Assembly (NCBI GenBank): GCA_932182025.1
Contig: CAKNXK010000024.1
Span: forward strand, 1 to 64,000
Reading direction: 5' to 3'
Source of the DNA: an uncultured Candidatus Melainabacteria bacterium
Lineage (GTDB): Bacteria > Cyanobacteriota > Vampirovibrionia > Gastranaerophilales > Gastranaerophilaceae
DNA: 64,000 bases
A program made the translations under genes and the position numbers. The notes beneath the pieces are model-generated. The model saw nothing but the letters and a program-made list of their open reading frames with translations, ran no database searches and had not been told where the DNA came from. Below are positions 40,802-50,206 of this stretch, one piece after another; within the stretch, counting starts at the first letter, position 1; the number at the start of each line of letters is the position of its first letter.

Positions 40802-42613
40802 GTGGCAGATATAATTTTAGACAACATTTATTTAATACTTTTAATCCCGTTCTGGATTTTTCTTATTATTATGCTTGGACGTTTCTTTTCTGTATATGCT
40901 AATAAGAATATTATTTATGCACTAACTCTATTTTCATCGTTAATGGGCGGAATAATGAGCGCTCTGGCTCTTGGTGCTAATAATACTATTCTTGAAACAG
41001 CAATACCGTTTATTAAAATAAATAATTTTATAATTTCAGCAGGATTACATGTTGATAAAACAGCATTGATCTTTGCTCTTGTATTGTTTATTGTAAGTTT
41101 TCTTGTCCAGCTATTCTCTATTTCTTACATGAAAGAAGAGAAGAAAACCTACAGATTTTATGCACTAATGAACCTGTTTAACTTTGCAATGGCAGGATTA
41201 TTCTTTAGTCCAAATCTGTTTCAAACATACGCTTTTTGGGAGCTTGTAGGAGTAGTGTCTTATCTGCTTATCGGTTTTGAGTACTTTAAGAAAGAAAAAT
41301 CAGTTGCTTCACAAAAAGTTTTTATAATAAACAGAATCGGTGATACTGCATTAATCAGCGGTATAATTCTATGTTCATATATTATGTTTTCTTATTCAGG
41401 AAACCGCGGGCTTACAACACTTTCTTTTATCGATATGAATATAATTTCTACTTTATTAAGTGCTTATACCTCAACACCATTATTCTGGGGGATTTGTATT
41501 TTATTTATTATAGCAGCGGCGGTAAAATCTGCCCAATTCCCGTTTTATACCTGGCTACAAGACGCAATGGAAGCAAAGCTTCCTGTTAGTGCACTTTTGC
41601 ATTCAGCAACAATGGTAGCTTCAGGGGTGTTTTTACTAATACGATTATATCCGTTTTTCTCACTTGAAACAGGTTTATTGAAACTCATTGCAGTTCTTGG
41701 ATTAATAACAACACTAATTTGTTCAATTTGTGCGTGCTCGCAAACTCACCCTAAAAAAGTACTGGCTTATTCAACTTCGGCTCAATTAGGATTAATGTTT
41801 TTTGCTCTTGGGATGGGAAATTTGAAAGCCGCTTTTATACTGTTTATAGCACATGCGATTATTAAATCAATGTTGTTCATAACATTACCAAAATCTTATA
41901 TTAATTTTATTTTGTTTGTCATTGGCAGTTTATCACTTTCGGGAATTATTTTCTCCGGCATGGTAGCCAAAGAGTTTTTATACTTGGATTTAAACACTCC
42001 GTTAAAAGTTATATTCTGTGTGATTTCATATCTTACAGCTTTCTATTTAATAAGAATTGCATTAATTAACGGATTAGATAAAGAAAACAAAAAAATTCCT
42101 TATGAAGCAATTATTTTGACTCTTCTAAATATTGCATTCTATTTCTATATAAAAACACAAGTTAAGTACGAGGTTTCTGAACCATTCTGGGCTGCACTTC
42201 TGGCTTGGGTTTGCGCTTATGTTCTTTATATTAAAAATATGTTTGGAGAAGTTGAAATCTTATCGAACGGTTTTTATCTGGATAAGTTCTACACCCAAGC
42301 TGTTACAAAAATCTACGGGAATATAGCTAAGCTTACTAACTTCATCGATACAAAAATACTAACAAACTATAAACCGGTTTTAGTATCTGCAAAAATCGGG
42401 GTTAAAACATCTGCCTTCATTGAAAAATATATAATGAACGGCTCTGTTAATTTGATTACCAAATCTGCAAAAGGATTGTCAACTCTTGATTTAAGAGCAC
42501 AAAGCGGAAATATTCAGCGTTATAATATTTATGCGTTTATAATAATTACTACAATAATAACTTGTCTGATTATAGGCTATGTCAGCCTATATTGGCACTA
42601 TATAGGGGGATAA
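40802..42613 (+). CDS. nuoL: Complex I antiporter-like subunit NuoL with an internal deletion
   Basis: A 603-residue membrane subunit. The proton-path residues are kept: Glu in FWELVGVVSYLLIGFEYF, Lys and His in AVKSAQFPFYTWLQDAMEAK and LLHSATMVASGVFL, Lys in THPKKVLAYSTSAQLGLMF, and Lys in FSGMVAKEFLYL. Between HAIIKSMLFI and NFILFVIGSLSLSG about 25 residues found in most NuoL proteins (the GSVIH...MGGL region) are missing. The C-terminal lateral helix and final helix are present. The start is GTG directly after the nuoK stop. Confidence 0.94.
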   Translation: MADIILDNIYLILLIPFWIFLIIMLGRFFSVYANKNIIYALTLFSSLMGGIMSALALGANNTILETAIPFIKINNFIISAGLHVDKTALIFALVLFIVSFLVQLFSISYMKEEKKTYRFYALMNLFNFAMAGLFFSPNLFQTYAFWELVGVVSYLLIGFEYFKKEKSVASQKVFIINRIGDTALISGIILCSYIMFSYSGNRGLTTLSFIDMNIISTLLSAYTSTPLFWGICILFIIAAAVKSAQFPFYTWLQDAMEAKLPVSALLHSATMVASGVFLLIRLYPFFSLETGLLKLIAVLGLITTLICSICACSQTHPKKVLAYSTSAQLGLMFFALGMGNLKAAFILFIAHAIIKSMLFITLPKSYINFILFVIGSLSLSGIIFSGMVAKEFLYLDLNTPLKVIFCVISYLTAFYLIRIALINGLDKENKKIPYEAIILTLLNIAFYFYIKTQVKYEVSEPFWAALLAWVCAYVLYIKNMFGEVEILSNGFYLDKFYTQAVTKIYGNIAKLTNFIDTKILTNYKPVLVSAKIGVKTSAFIEKYIMNGSVNLITKSAKGLSTLDLRAQSGNIQRYNIYAFIIITTIITCLIIGYVSLYWHYIGG

Positions 42614-42616
42614 CAG

Positions 42617-44098
42617 GTGGAAAAATTACTTTCGATACCGTTTTTAATATTCTTACCGATGTTTGCATCGTTTATACTTATGTCACCGTTTTTTACGAGA
42701 AACGAAATCATTGTAAGACGATTTACCAAAGGTTTTTGCGGGTTTCATTTTTTATATGCTTTATTAATGCTTGCATTCTTTGACTCTGCTAATCCTTATA
42801 CTGATAAAATAAGTTTTTTTGGCTTAGACTGGATACAATCCATCGGAGTAACTTTTTCATTCAATCTTGATGGAATTGGAATGATTTTGGCTGTTTTAAC
42901 ATCATTTATCTTCCTCATTGCTTCAATTTCCAGCAAACTAAATATCAGGAAAAACCATAAATTCTATTATTCAATGTTATTATTATTGATGGCATCGATT
43001 TTAGGTATTTTCGCTTCTGCTGATATGTTTGTATTCTTTATGTTCTGGGAACTTGAGCTTATTCCTGCATATTTCCTGATAGGCGGAGATTTCTCAAATG
43101 AAACTCATCCTGATGCAAAAAAATCAGCTGTAAAATTTGTATTATTTACATTCTTTGGAAGTATGTTTATGCTTCTTGGAATGCTTTTACTCCATTATTA
43201 CAACTATGTTATGACAGGAGTTTTGTCAGCATCATTCAGTGATATTTTTGCAAACCCTATTCCTGACAGTATCCAATTATTAATCGCAATTTGTTTCTTA
43301 ATCGGATTTGGAGTAAAGCTTCCTATCATACCTTTACATACCTGGCTTCCTGACGCTCACACCAATGCACCGACTCCGGTTAGTATTATTTTGGCAGGTA
43401 TTCTCTTAAAAACAGGAGCTTACGGAATTTTTAGATTTAATTATCAAATAATGCAAGATTCTTTTGTAAATATTGCGCCTGTTTTAGCTGTTTTTGCTTT
43501 AATAAATATTATTTATACTGCTTTTGTAGCATATTCTCAAACCGATATCAAACGTATTGTAGCCTATTCAAGTATTTCCAATATGGGTTTAATACTTTTA
43601 GGATTATGCGCATTAAACCAAATCGGGCTTTCAGCTTCAGTATTCCACATGGTAGCACACGCTCTCGTTACATCCGGATTATTTATGATTTGCGGTATAG
43701 TTTATCTTAGATGCAAAACCCGTGATATTAATTCTCTTGGAGGAATTGCGCAAAGTATGCCAAGACTTTTCGGATTTGCAACACTTATTGTTATGGCATC
43801 AATTGGAGTTCCATTATTTGCGCCATTTATAAGCGAGATTTTAACAATAATGGGAGCCTTGTTTTCAGAAGCAGGAACTGCGCTTAAGTTCACGTCTGTA
43901 TTTGCACTACCGCTGCTAATCTTAAGTTCTTGTTATATGCTTAAATTCTTACACTGCTCTTTCTTTGGAGAAAGCGAAAACAATTACAAAGATATCAGTG
44001 TTCATGAATTTGTTATTCTGGCATCAATAACCGCAGGATTAATTATTTTCGGAATATTCCCATCTGTAATACTTAATCTTGCAGGGGGGCAAATGTAG
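42617..44098 (+). CDS. nuoM: Complex I antiporter-like subunit NuoM
   Basis: A 493-residue membrane subunit with about 14 helices. FWELELIPAYFLIGGDF carries the key Glu. GFGVKLPIIPLHTWLPDAHT, APTPVSIILAGILLKTGAYG and SQTDIKRIVAYSSISNMGLI are all typical. The start is GTG 42617, 3 bases after nuoL. It overlaps nuoN by one base. Confidence 0.97.
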   Translation: MEKLLSIPFLIFLPMFASFILMSPFFTRNEIIVRRFTKGFCGFHFLYALLMLAFFDSANPYTDKISFFGLDWIQSIGVTFSFNLDGIGMILAVLTSFIFLIASISSKLNIRKNHKFYYSMLLLLMASILGIFASADMFVFFMFWELELIPAYFLIGGDFSNETHPDAKKSAVKFVLFTFFGSMFMLLGMLLLHYYNYVMTGVLSASFSDIFANPIPDSIQLLIAICFLIGFGVKLPIIPLHTWLPDAHTNAPTPVSIILAGILLKTGAYGIFRFNYQIMQDSFVNIAPVLAVFALINIIYTAFVAYSQTDIKRIVAYSSISNMGLILLGLCALNQIGLSASVFHMVAHALVTSGLFMICGIVYLRCKTRDINSLGGIAQSMPRLFGFATLIVMASIGVPLFAPFISEILTIMGALFSEAGTALKFTSVFALPLLILSSCYMLKFLHCSFFGESENNYKDISVHEFVILASITAGLIIFGIFPSVILNLAGGQM

Positions 44099-45522
44099 TG
44101 ATTAACGATTTGTTTAACATATTACTTCCTCAAACATGTCTTTGTGCGTTTATAATAATACAATTACTATGTTCAATGTTTTTATCTCCAAGGTATTTTC
44201 GTTATGCAAGACTTCTGTCTGCAATTGGAATTGCATTAAGCACAGTTTTGCTGTCAACAGTTCAAACTGAACCACAGTATTTTGGGCTAAAAAACTCTAT
44301 AATGTCAGACAGTTATACACTGTTATTTCATTTCGTAATCCTTTTATGCGGTTTCTTTGTAGTACTTTTAACAAGAAACCTGATACACGAACAAAAACGA
44401 AATGCTTATACAATTCAGGCGCTTTTGCTAACTGCGATTTTTGGTGCAATGAATATCGTGAGCGCAAATGACTTTTTAACTCTTTTTGTTTCAATTGAAT
44501 TATTGAGTTTTCCAACGTATTTTTTAATAGCTTCTGATAAAGGATATTACCCAAAAGAAGCAGCATTCAAGTATCTTATAACAAGTGCTGTTTCAACAGG
44601 CGTATTCCTTTTTGGGGTTTCATATTTATACGGATTAACATCCAGTCTAAATTTATCAGAAATTTATGAGTTTATAGTTGAATCCGAGCCTTCGCTGTTG
44701 TACGCATTTTCCGGTGTAATGATTGTTCTGGGGTTAATTTCAAAGCTATCAATATTTCCTTTTGCAAACTGGGTTATTGATGTTTATAAAGGCTCTGAAA
44801 CCTCTATTTTAGCATTTTTATCAACAATTCCAAAGCTTGCAATGTTTGGAATTCTTTGCAGGCTTCTTGTATTTTCTCTTGGAAGCAGTATTGAACTGAC
44901 TTTTGTTATAGCAATAGTTTCAATTATTACTGCCCTCTGGGCAAATACTTATGCAATTAGAGAACATAATGTCAAAGTTATTTTTGCCTGCTCTGCTGCT
45001 GCAAACTCGTCTTACGTATTGCTTGCTGCCTGTTTAGTATCTGTTTATAATCTTTCTACAGTTATATTTTATTTAATTTGTTATGTATTAATGAATATTT
45101 CTGTATTTGCATTTTTAAATATTACCGACTCAAATAAAATTGGCATAGAAACCTCTGATTTTAAAGGCTTATTCCATAAAAATCATGGTTTAAGTATTGC
45201 TTACGCTATTGCAATTATTGCATTAGCAGGGTTTCCAATTACATCAGGATTTGTTGCAAAAATATACTTATTCTCTGCAATTGCGAACTCCGGATTAATC
45301 TTCGTACCGTTTTTGCTTGTGCTCTTAATGCTGACGGTTGTTGCACTTTATTATTATATAAAAATTCTGTTACCATTATTTGATATAGCAGAAGCAAAAG
45401 TTTTGAAAACAGTTTATTCACAAAAGTTTGTACTAATAATTACTGCAGCCGTAACTGTATTAATAGGAGTTTATCCTGAAAAATTGGTTGAACTATGCAG
45501 GTTTATTGCTTACAACATTTAA
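44098..45522 (+). CDS. nuoN: Complex I antiporter-like subunit NuoN
   Basis: A 474-residue membrane subunit with about 14 helices. Typical segments are FLTLFVSIELLSFPTYFLIA, KYLITSAVSTGVFLFGVSYL, ISKLSIFPFANWVIDVYKGS and LAGFPITSGFVAKIYLFSAI. It ends the operon. The start is GTG. Its last 20 bases overlap the 3' end of the convergent queH gene. Confidence 0.96.
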   Translation: MINDLFNILLPQTCLCAFIIIQLLCSMFLSPRYFRYARLLSAIGIALSTVLLSTVQTEPQYFGLKNSIMSDSYTLLFHFVILLCGFFVVLLTRNLIHEQKRNAYTIQALLLTAIFGAMNIVSANDFLTLFVSIELLSFPTYFLIASDKGYYPKEAAFKYLITSAVSTGVFLFGVSYLYGLTSSLNLSEIYEFIVESEPSLLYAFSGVMIVLGLISKLSIFPFANWVIDVYKGSETSILAFLSTIPKLAMFGILCRLLVFSLGSSIELTFVIAIVSIITALWANTYAIREHNVKVIFACSAAANSSYVLLAACLVSVYNLSTVIFYLICYVLMNISVFAFLNITDSNKIGIETSDFKGLFHKNHGLSIAYAIAIIALAGFPITSGFVAKIYLFSAIANSGLIFVPFLLVLLMLTVVALYYYIKILLPLFDIAEAKVLKTVYSQKFVLIITAAVTVLIGVYPEKLVELCRFIAYNI

Positions 45523-46057
45523 TATGTTCTTTTGCGAACTCGCAGCCGCAATAATTTTGGCGGTATAATCCGAGCTCTCTTGAGATTTTGTTTGTTTTAA
45601 GAAAGCCGTCTTTTTTCTTGAAATCAACGGCTAAATAGTTTCCGAACCCTGCACCAATTGCAGATATTTTTTGAAAATTCTTATGAGGGCTTATTACAAG
45701 AGAAGTTGTAAACTCTTCTATCTTAAGTTCTTTTGCTTTTTCTGCTGTTTTAATAAGTCTTAGCTCAATACATTTATCACAGCGTGAGCCGCGCTCAGGC
45801 TCGGCTTCTAAGCCTTTTATGTAATTAAGATATTCTTCGTGGTCATAATCTTCGGCAACAAGTTCCACACCAAAATGCTCACAGAGCCTTTTCTGAGCTT
45901 CAAGACGACGCGCAAATTCTTCTTTTGTATCTAAATTAGGATTATAAAAATACACAACAGGAGAATATCCCATCTCCTTAAGAAGAGAAATGGGATATCC
46001 TGAACAAATCGCACAACAGGCATGAAGTAATATTTTCCTACTTGTGTTTTGCGCCAT
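45503..46057 (-). CDS. queH: Epoxyqueuosine reductase QueH
   Basis: A 184-residue QueH (DUF208) enzyme that performs the last step of queuosine synthesis in tRNA, reducing epoxyqueuosine to queuosine. It carries the vicinal cysteines of ILLHACCAICSGYP, RCDKCIELRL, SPHKNFQKISAIG and a final NYCGCEFA. QueH is the iron-sulfur alternative to the cobalamin-dependent QueG. It overlaps the upstream VKOR-DsbA gene by 20 bases and the convergent nuoN end by 20 bases. Confidence 0.94.
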   Translation of the reverse strand: MAQNTSRKILLHACCAICSGYPISLLKEMGYSPVVYFYNPNLDTKEEFARRLEAQKRLCEHFGVELVAEDYDHEEYLNYIKGLEAEPERGSRCDKCIELRLIKTAEKAKELKIEEFTTSLVISPHKNFQKISAIGAGFGNYLAVDFKKKDGFLKTNKISRELGLYRQNYCGCEFAKEHIKCCKQ

Positions 46058-47225
46058 GTTTTATTAACAGTTCCTTTAACTCGTAATAAGGTTTTACACC
46101 GACAATTTGTTCTCCGTCAATTATCATCGTAGGAGTTGAATCAAGTTCAAGCTCTTGAGCTTTTTCCAGTTCTTCTGCAATTTCTTCTCTTGCAGCCTGA
46201 TTATCAAAGTCCTGAACAAACTTATCTTTATCCAAACCTGCTTCTTCAACAAGTTTAAGAACATCATCCATTTTTTTAGGCTGTTTTTCATATAAAAGAG
46301 AACTCATTTCCCAATAATTGCCCTGATTTCTTGCAGCAATTGCAACTTTTGACATAAAACAAGCATTAGGGTGCATATTAATTTGAATATAAGGGTTACA
46401 TTCCTTATCAAACGGGAAGTTATGGTGGTTAATTCTGATATTAGGGAACTCCTTAACTGCCTGATGAAGCATTATATTTTGGATATAACATAAAGGACAA
46501 ACATAGTCTGAATAAAGTTCAATAACTACATTACCGTTTTCATTACCCAAAACATTTCCCTTTATTCTATATGGATTGTGTTTGATTTTTCTATATTTCA
46601 TAATTGCTTGATGTTTCTTAATATGCGGCACAAAATTAAGTGTAATTCCGCTATATGCCAAAAATGAAACTGCTAAAAGAACAAGAACAATAAAAGTCTT
46701 TGTATATTTTTTAGCACCTGCAATAAAATCAACAAATGTTGTTTTGAAATTTTTAACTATGTTTTTAAACATACCATCTGATGCAACAAGAGCGATTACC
46801 AAATCAATAAAGTATGTTATAACACATAAAATACATAGTTTCTTAATCACAAACAAACTTACACCCGCAAGTCCCATTGAACATAAAAACGCAACAGAAC
46901 CAAGAGTTGCAATATAAGCTTTCGGCTCCTTAAACACTTCTAAAAATTTTAAGAATTTAATGTTTTTCAACTTATCAACAACAGTTAAGAATAAAACAAC
47001 TATGTAGAAAAATATTCCCCAATAAGCAAGAGGGATACCCAAAACCTGTGAATGAGTCGTCTTAGCAACACCATCACAATCAATAAAATCATTAATTGAA
47101 CAAAAGCTTGATAATGAATACTTGTCAAAGTTTGCAGCATAATAAATAAATGCAAGCTTAATAGCCAACGCTAAACCTGCCAATGCTAATAATTGGATAG
47201 CTAAATTCTTTTTATCAATTTTCAT
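46038..47225 (-). CDS. VKOR domain fused to DsbA-type thioredoxin
   Basis: A 395-residue membrane protein for disulphide formation. Residues 1-190 form a vitamin K epoxide reductase domain: loop cysteines in SSFCSINDFIDCDGVAKTTH, the Ser/Thr region of HSQVLGIPLAYWGIFFY, and the CxxC in KKLCILCVITYFI. After one more membrane helix, residues 235-395 form a DsbA-like thioredoxin domain with active site YVCPLCY and cis-Pro in STPTMIIDG. The fusion re-oxidises its own thioredoxin with quinone and oxidises exported proteins. A GGAGGGG site precedes the ATG. VKOR-thioredoxin fusions are typical of cyanobacteria and relatives. Confidence 0.94.
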   Translation of the reverse strand: MKIDKKNLAIQLLALAGLALAIKLAFIYYAANFDKYSLSSFCSINDFIDCDGVAKTTHSQVLGIPLAYWGIFFYIVVLFLTVVDKLKNIKFLKFLEVFKEPKAYIATLGSVAFLCSMGLAGVSLFVIKKLCILCVITYFIDLVIALVASDGMFKNIVKNFKTTFVDFIAGAKKYTKTFIVLVLLAVSFLAYSGITLNFVPHIKKHQAIMKYRKIKHNPYRIKGNVLGNENGNVVIELYSDYVCPLCYIQNIMLHQAVKEFPNIRINHHNFPFDKECNPYIQINMHPNACFMSKVAIAARNQGNYWEMSSLLYEKQPKKMDDVLKLVEEAGLDKDKFVQDFDNQAAREEIAEELEKAQELELDSTPTMIIDGEQIVGVKPYYELKELLIKHGAKHK

Positions 47226-47313
47226 AAGCCCCTCCTATTACCTAACTGTCTAATATCTATATTAATTCTAATATAACACAAGATTATTTCAATAATAATA
47301 AGGAGTAGCTATT

Positions 47314-47895
47314 TTATCTGATTAAAAACTTAGAAACAGCTTCCTCTGGAATATAATTTTTAATAAATTCAACCGCCTCTTCAGGAGTTGACGCAATATA
47401 ATACAATTCTCTGGATTCAGTATTAGCAAATTTTTCTTTTATAATATCCTCGAAAAACTTAACCAAATTATCATAAAATCCATTTGTATTTAGTAAAACA
47501 ATCGGCTTAGTATTATACCCCAATTGTTTTTGAACAATCATTTCAGAAAGCTCTTCCAATGTTCCAAATCCGCCTGCCAGTGCAATAACAGCATCTGATT
47601 TTTCATCCAATAAAGCTTTTCTTTCTCTCATCCCCGAAGTTACATAAAACTCATCACAATCCTCAGGGTTGGCAAATTTAGGATTAGCAAAAATCTCCGG
47701 CATAATCCCGATAACTTTTCCACCCGCATTTTTAACTGCTCCCGCACAAGCATACATCAAACCGCGTCTGCTTCCACCATAAACAATATTAAATCCGTTT
47801 GAACCAATCGCAGCTCCAAGTTCGGCTGCAGTCTTATAGTAAATTTCCGCTAAATCATTTGAAGAAGATGCATAAACACATATATTCTTAATCAA
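47314..47895 (-). CDS. LOG-family nucleotide phosphoribohydrolase-like protein
   Basis: A 193-residue protein of the LOG/YvdD family (once called lysine decarboxylase). Signatures are KNICVYASSSNDLAEIYYK, FNIVYGGSRRGLMYACAGAV, and a GGFGTLEELSEM segment where the usual PGGxGT is LAGGFGT. Members release cytokinin-like bases or cleave nucleoside monophosphates. I chose TTG 47895 because GGAGG lies 6 bases ahead and the family begins there; the longer frame runs into the upstream gene. It overlaps the pilin-like gene by 8 bases. Confidence 0.88.
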   Translation of the reverse strand: MIKNICVYASSSNDLAEIYYKTAAELGAAIGSNGFNIVYGGSRRGLMYACAGAVKNAGGKVIGIMPEIFANPKFANPEDCDEFYVTSGMRERKALLDEKSDAVIALAGGFGTLEELSEMIVQKQLGYNTKPIVLLNTNGFYDNLVKFFEDIIKEKFANTESRELYYIASTPEEAVEFIKNYIPEEAVSKFLIR

Positions 47896-48466
47896 AACTT
47901 CCTCCAATAAGATAGTAATTAGAACAACAAAGCCCTGTACCATTTTTTGTACAATCTTGTTTTTGTACGCTTAATGCATCATTTTTACAAAATGGTTCAA
48001 ATTTATCCTCATAAATATTTAGCCCAAAAACATCTCTTCCCCAAACATTTGGACCCGATGAACCATTCACATCATACATAAGTACACCTTTTATACCGTC
48101 ATAAGGCTCTTCAAAAAGTTTAGTTGCAATTGTAGCATTTGAATAAGTAGTTTTAAATTCTTTAAATCTATATGTATCACTAGGATAAGTTCCGTTCATA
48201 AATGTTATTTTATAAGAATCGGCATTCCCCTTAATTTCATTAGTAATACTTGAATTAAATGCCTCTTCAAATGTTTTTTTATCTTCTTCTTTCTGCGTAT
48301 TAACTGCATAAAAAATATTAGAAAAATCTTCCTGCACACTTCTCCAACGAGAAGTATTTTTAGCTTGCACACTATCATCCAACGACAGCGGTGCAACCAA
48401 AAACGCAACTATTAAAAAGATAACAAATAATATCGAAACTTCTACAATTGTGAACGCTCGTTTCAT
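47888..48466 (-). CDS. Type IV pilin-like protein
   Basis: A 192-residue protein with a class III signal: MKRAFTIVEVSILFVIFLIV, with processing expected between Ala4 and Phe5 and the conserved Glu at mature position 5. The hydrophobic helix that follows is the pilin assembly core. The C-terminal globular part contains four cysteines (FCKNDALSVQKQDCTKNG, GLCCSNYYL). It is a minor pilin or pseudopilin of a type IV pilus or type II secretion system. No pilus machinery is in this window. A GAGGAGC site precedes the ATG. Confidence 0.88.
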   Translation of the reverse strand: MKRAFTIVEVSILFVIFLIVAFLVAPLSLDDSVQAKNTSRWRSVQEDFSNIFYAVNTQKEEDKKTFEEAFNSSITNEIKGNADSYKITFMNGTYPSDTYRFKEFKTTYSNATIATKLFEEPYDGIKGVLMYDVNGSSGPNVWGRDVFGLNIYEDKFEPFCKNDALSVQKQDCTKNGTGLCCSNYYLIGGSFD

Positions 48467-48475
48467 AAAGCTCCT

Positions 48476-49360
48476 CTAGTTAGCTAAATCTAACTGCTTC
48501 TTTTCCTTAACCATCATGTCATAAATCCATTCAGGTACAAAGTTTTTACCCAAAATGATTTGACCGTTCATAATATTAGGCGCATGGAAATCAGAACCTC
48601 CTGTAACAATCAAACCAAGATTTTCTGCCATAGAAGAGAAGTATTCAACAATCGCCGGAGAATGCTTTCTATGATAAGCTTCAATACCTCTTAAACCGCA
48701 ATTCATAAGCTCTTTAATGAGTTTTTCTGCAATATCAACATCATAAGGATGCGCGATAACCGGTATTCCGCCTGCATCATATATAACTTCCACCGCATCA
48801 AAAGGAGTAACAGTTTTTCTCTCAACATAAACAGGAGATTGTCTGTGAATATATTTGCTGTAAGCTTCCATCACATTGCTTGTACCGCCTGCATTTGTAA
48901 TAGCTTTTGCAATATGCGGACGCCCGATTGAGCCGCCTTCTGCAACCATATTCTTAACATCTTCGTATTTAATCTTAATACCTTCTTTTTTAGCAAGCAA
49001 AGCCAAAATCTCTTTTGTTTGTTTTGTACGAGCCTGCTGTTGAACTTTCAAAAGGTTTTTGAAATCACTTTTTTCAACATCAGGAAAATACCCGAGAATA
49101 TGAACTTCGTAATCTTTATAAAGCGTATTAACTTCAATACCTTGAATAAGTTTTAAATCTACTTCTTTAGTTTTAAGGTATTCACGTGCAACATTATAAG
49201 AAAGCACATTGTCATGATCTGTTAATGCAATTGCTTGCAAACCCGCATCAAGCGCTAAGTCTACTATCTTTTCCGGAGAAAAAACACCGTCAGAGTAGTA
49301 CGTATGGATGTGATAATCACCCTTTATCCCTACCGCAGCCAATCGGTACCTCACTTTCAT
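48476..49360 (-). CDS. PHP-domain phosphoesterase
   Basis: A protein of up to 294 residues with the PHP metal motifs GDYHIHTYYSDGVF, IALTDHDN, IQGIEVNTLY, GRPHIAKAI, PVIAHPYD and GGSDFHAPN. This set matches the stand-alone PHP phosphatases that act on 3',5'-bisphosphonucleosides (RNase AM type). The listed ATG has no ribosome site. A TTG at 49342 (GAGG 6 bases upstream) is equally likely and would shorten the overlap with ymdB, which is up to 44 bases. The overlap couples it to ymdB and rny, so an RNA-turnover role fits. Confidence 0.9.
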   Translation of the reverse strand: MKVRYRLAAVGIKGDYHIHTYYSDGVFSPEKIVDLALDAGLQAIALTDHDNVLSYNVAREYLKTKEVDLKLIQGIEVNTLYKDYEVHILGYFPDVEKSDFKNLLKVQQQARTKQTKEILALLAKKEGIKIKYEDVKNMVAEGGSIGRPHIAKAITNAGGTSNVMEAYSKYIHRQSPVYVERKTVTPFDAVEVIYDAGGIPVIAHPYDVDIAEKLIKELMNCGLRGIEAYHRKHSPAIVEYFSSMAENLGLIVTGGSDFHAPNIMNGQIILGKNFVPEWIYDMMVKEKKQLDLAN

Positions 49361-50159
49361 TATTATTATCTACTATTAAATTAATTCTTCTTATATGTGT
49401 TGCTCTTGTTCTATCAAAAAGAACCTCAACACCATTAATTTGAGCTGCTGAAGATTGCGCAATTTCATAACGCTCAGGAAGGCTTGTAGAAAGACGTTTG
49501 AGTGAAGTAGAAAACTCCATTCCAATAACACTGTCAGATGCTCCGCAAAATCCTGCATCTGTAATATAAGCCATTCCGTTTAAAATTTGCTCATCAGCTG
49601 TCTGAACATGAGTATGTGTACCCCAAAAACCCTTAATAAGAGCGTTTTCGTCGGTATTATAAGTATTGGCTAAATATTTTGAGAAACATATTTTCTCTGC
49701 TGTAGCCTCAGCATGGAAATCAATGAAGATACTTTCAACACTTTCTTGTTTAAGTCGTTCGATTTCTTCGACAACAACCTGCCAAGGTGAATCAATTGGC
49801 GGCATAAAGACTCGTCCAAGTGCATTAATAACCGCTATTTTTTGTCCATTGAGTTCAAAAACAGCACTACCTTTTCCCGGAGTGCCCGCAGGATAATTTA
49901 TTGGTCTAACAAGGTTTTCTGCCTCGTTAATATATTCATACACATCTTTTTTATCCCAGATATGATTACCTGCAGTAAAACAATTTATTGATTCTGATAA
50001 ATCTAAGTAATTCTTTTTTGTAAGCCCAAAACCATGAGAAGCATTTTCAATATTAGCAATAACAAATGCATCTTTTTCAGATAGCAGGTAAGACTTGACC
50101 GCATTGCGTCCAAGTCTTCCTGTAATATCTCCGAAAAATAATATCCTTTGCTCGTTCAT
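49317..50159 (-). CDS. ymdB: YmdB-family metallophosphoesterase
   Basis: A 280-residue enzyme of the YmdB family (2',3'-cyclic nucleotide phosphodiesterase in Bacillus). Metal-site motifs are FFGDITGRLGR, ANIENASHGFGLT, CFTAGNHIWDKK, IFIDFHAEAT and GTHTHVQTADEQIL. It directly follows rny on the same strand, the arrangement known from Firmicutes, supporting a shared function in RNA turnover or signalling. Confidence 0.93.
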   Translation of the reverse strand: MNEQRILFFGDITGRLGRNAVKSYLLSEKDAFVIANIENASHGFGLTKKNYLDLSESINCFTAGNHIWDKKDVYEYINEAENLVRPINYPAGTPGKGSAVFELNGQKIAVINALGRVFMPPIDSPWQVVVEEIERLKQESVESIFIDFHAEATAEKICFSKYLANTYNTDENALIKGFWGTHTHVQTADEQILNGMAYITDAGFCGASDSVIGMEFSTSLKRLSTSLPERYEIAQSSAAQINGVEVLFDRTRATHIRRINLIVDNNNESEVPIGCGRDKG

Positions 50160-50206
50160 AATTTAGTAGTCCTGACTAATAAGCCCTTACTTATACCCAT
50201 TTACCC

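Noticed and set aside
47896..47943. Longer start of the LOG-family protein
   Set aside because: The extra 16 residues are hydrophobic, lie in the upstream pilin-like gene, and the TTG at 47895 has a good GGAGG site.
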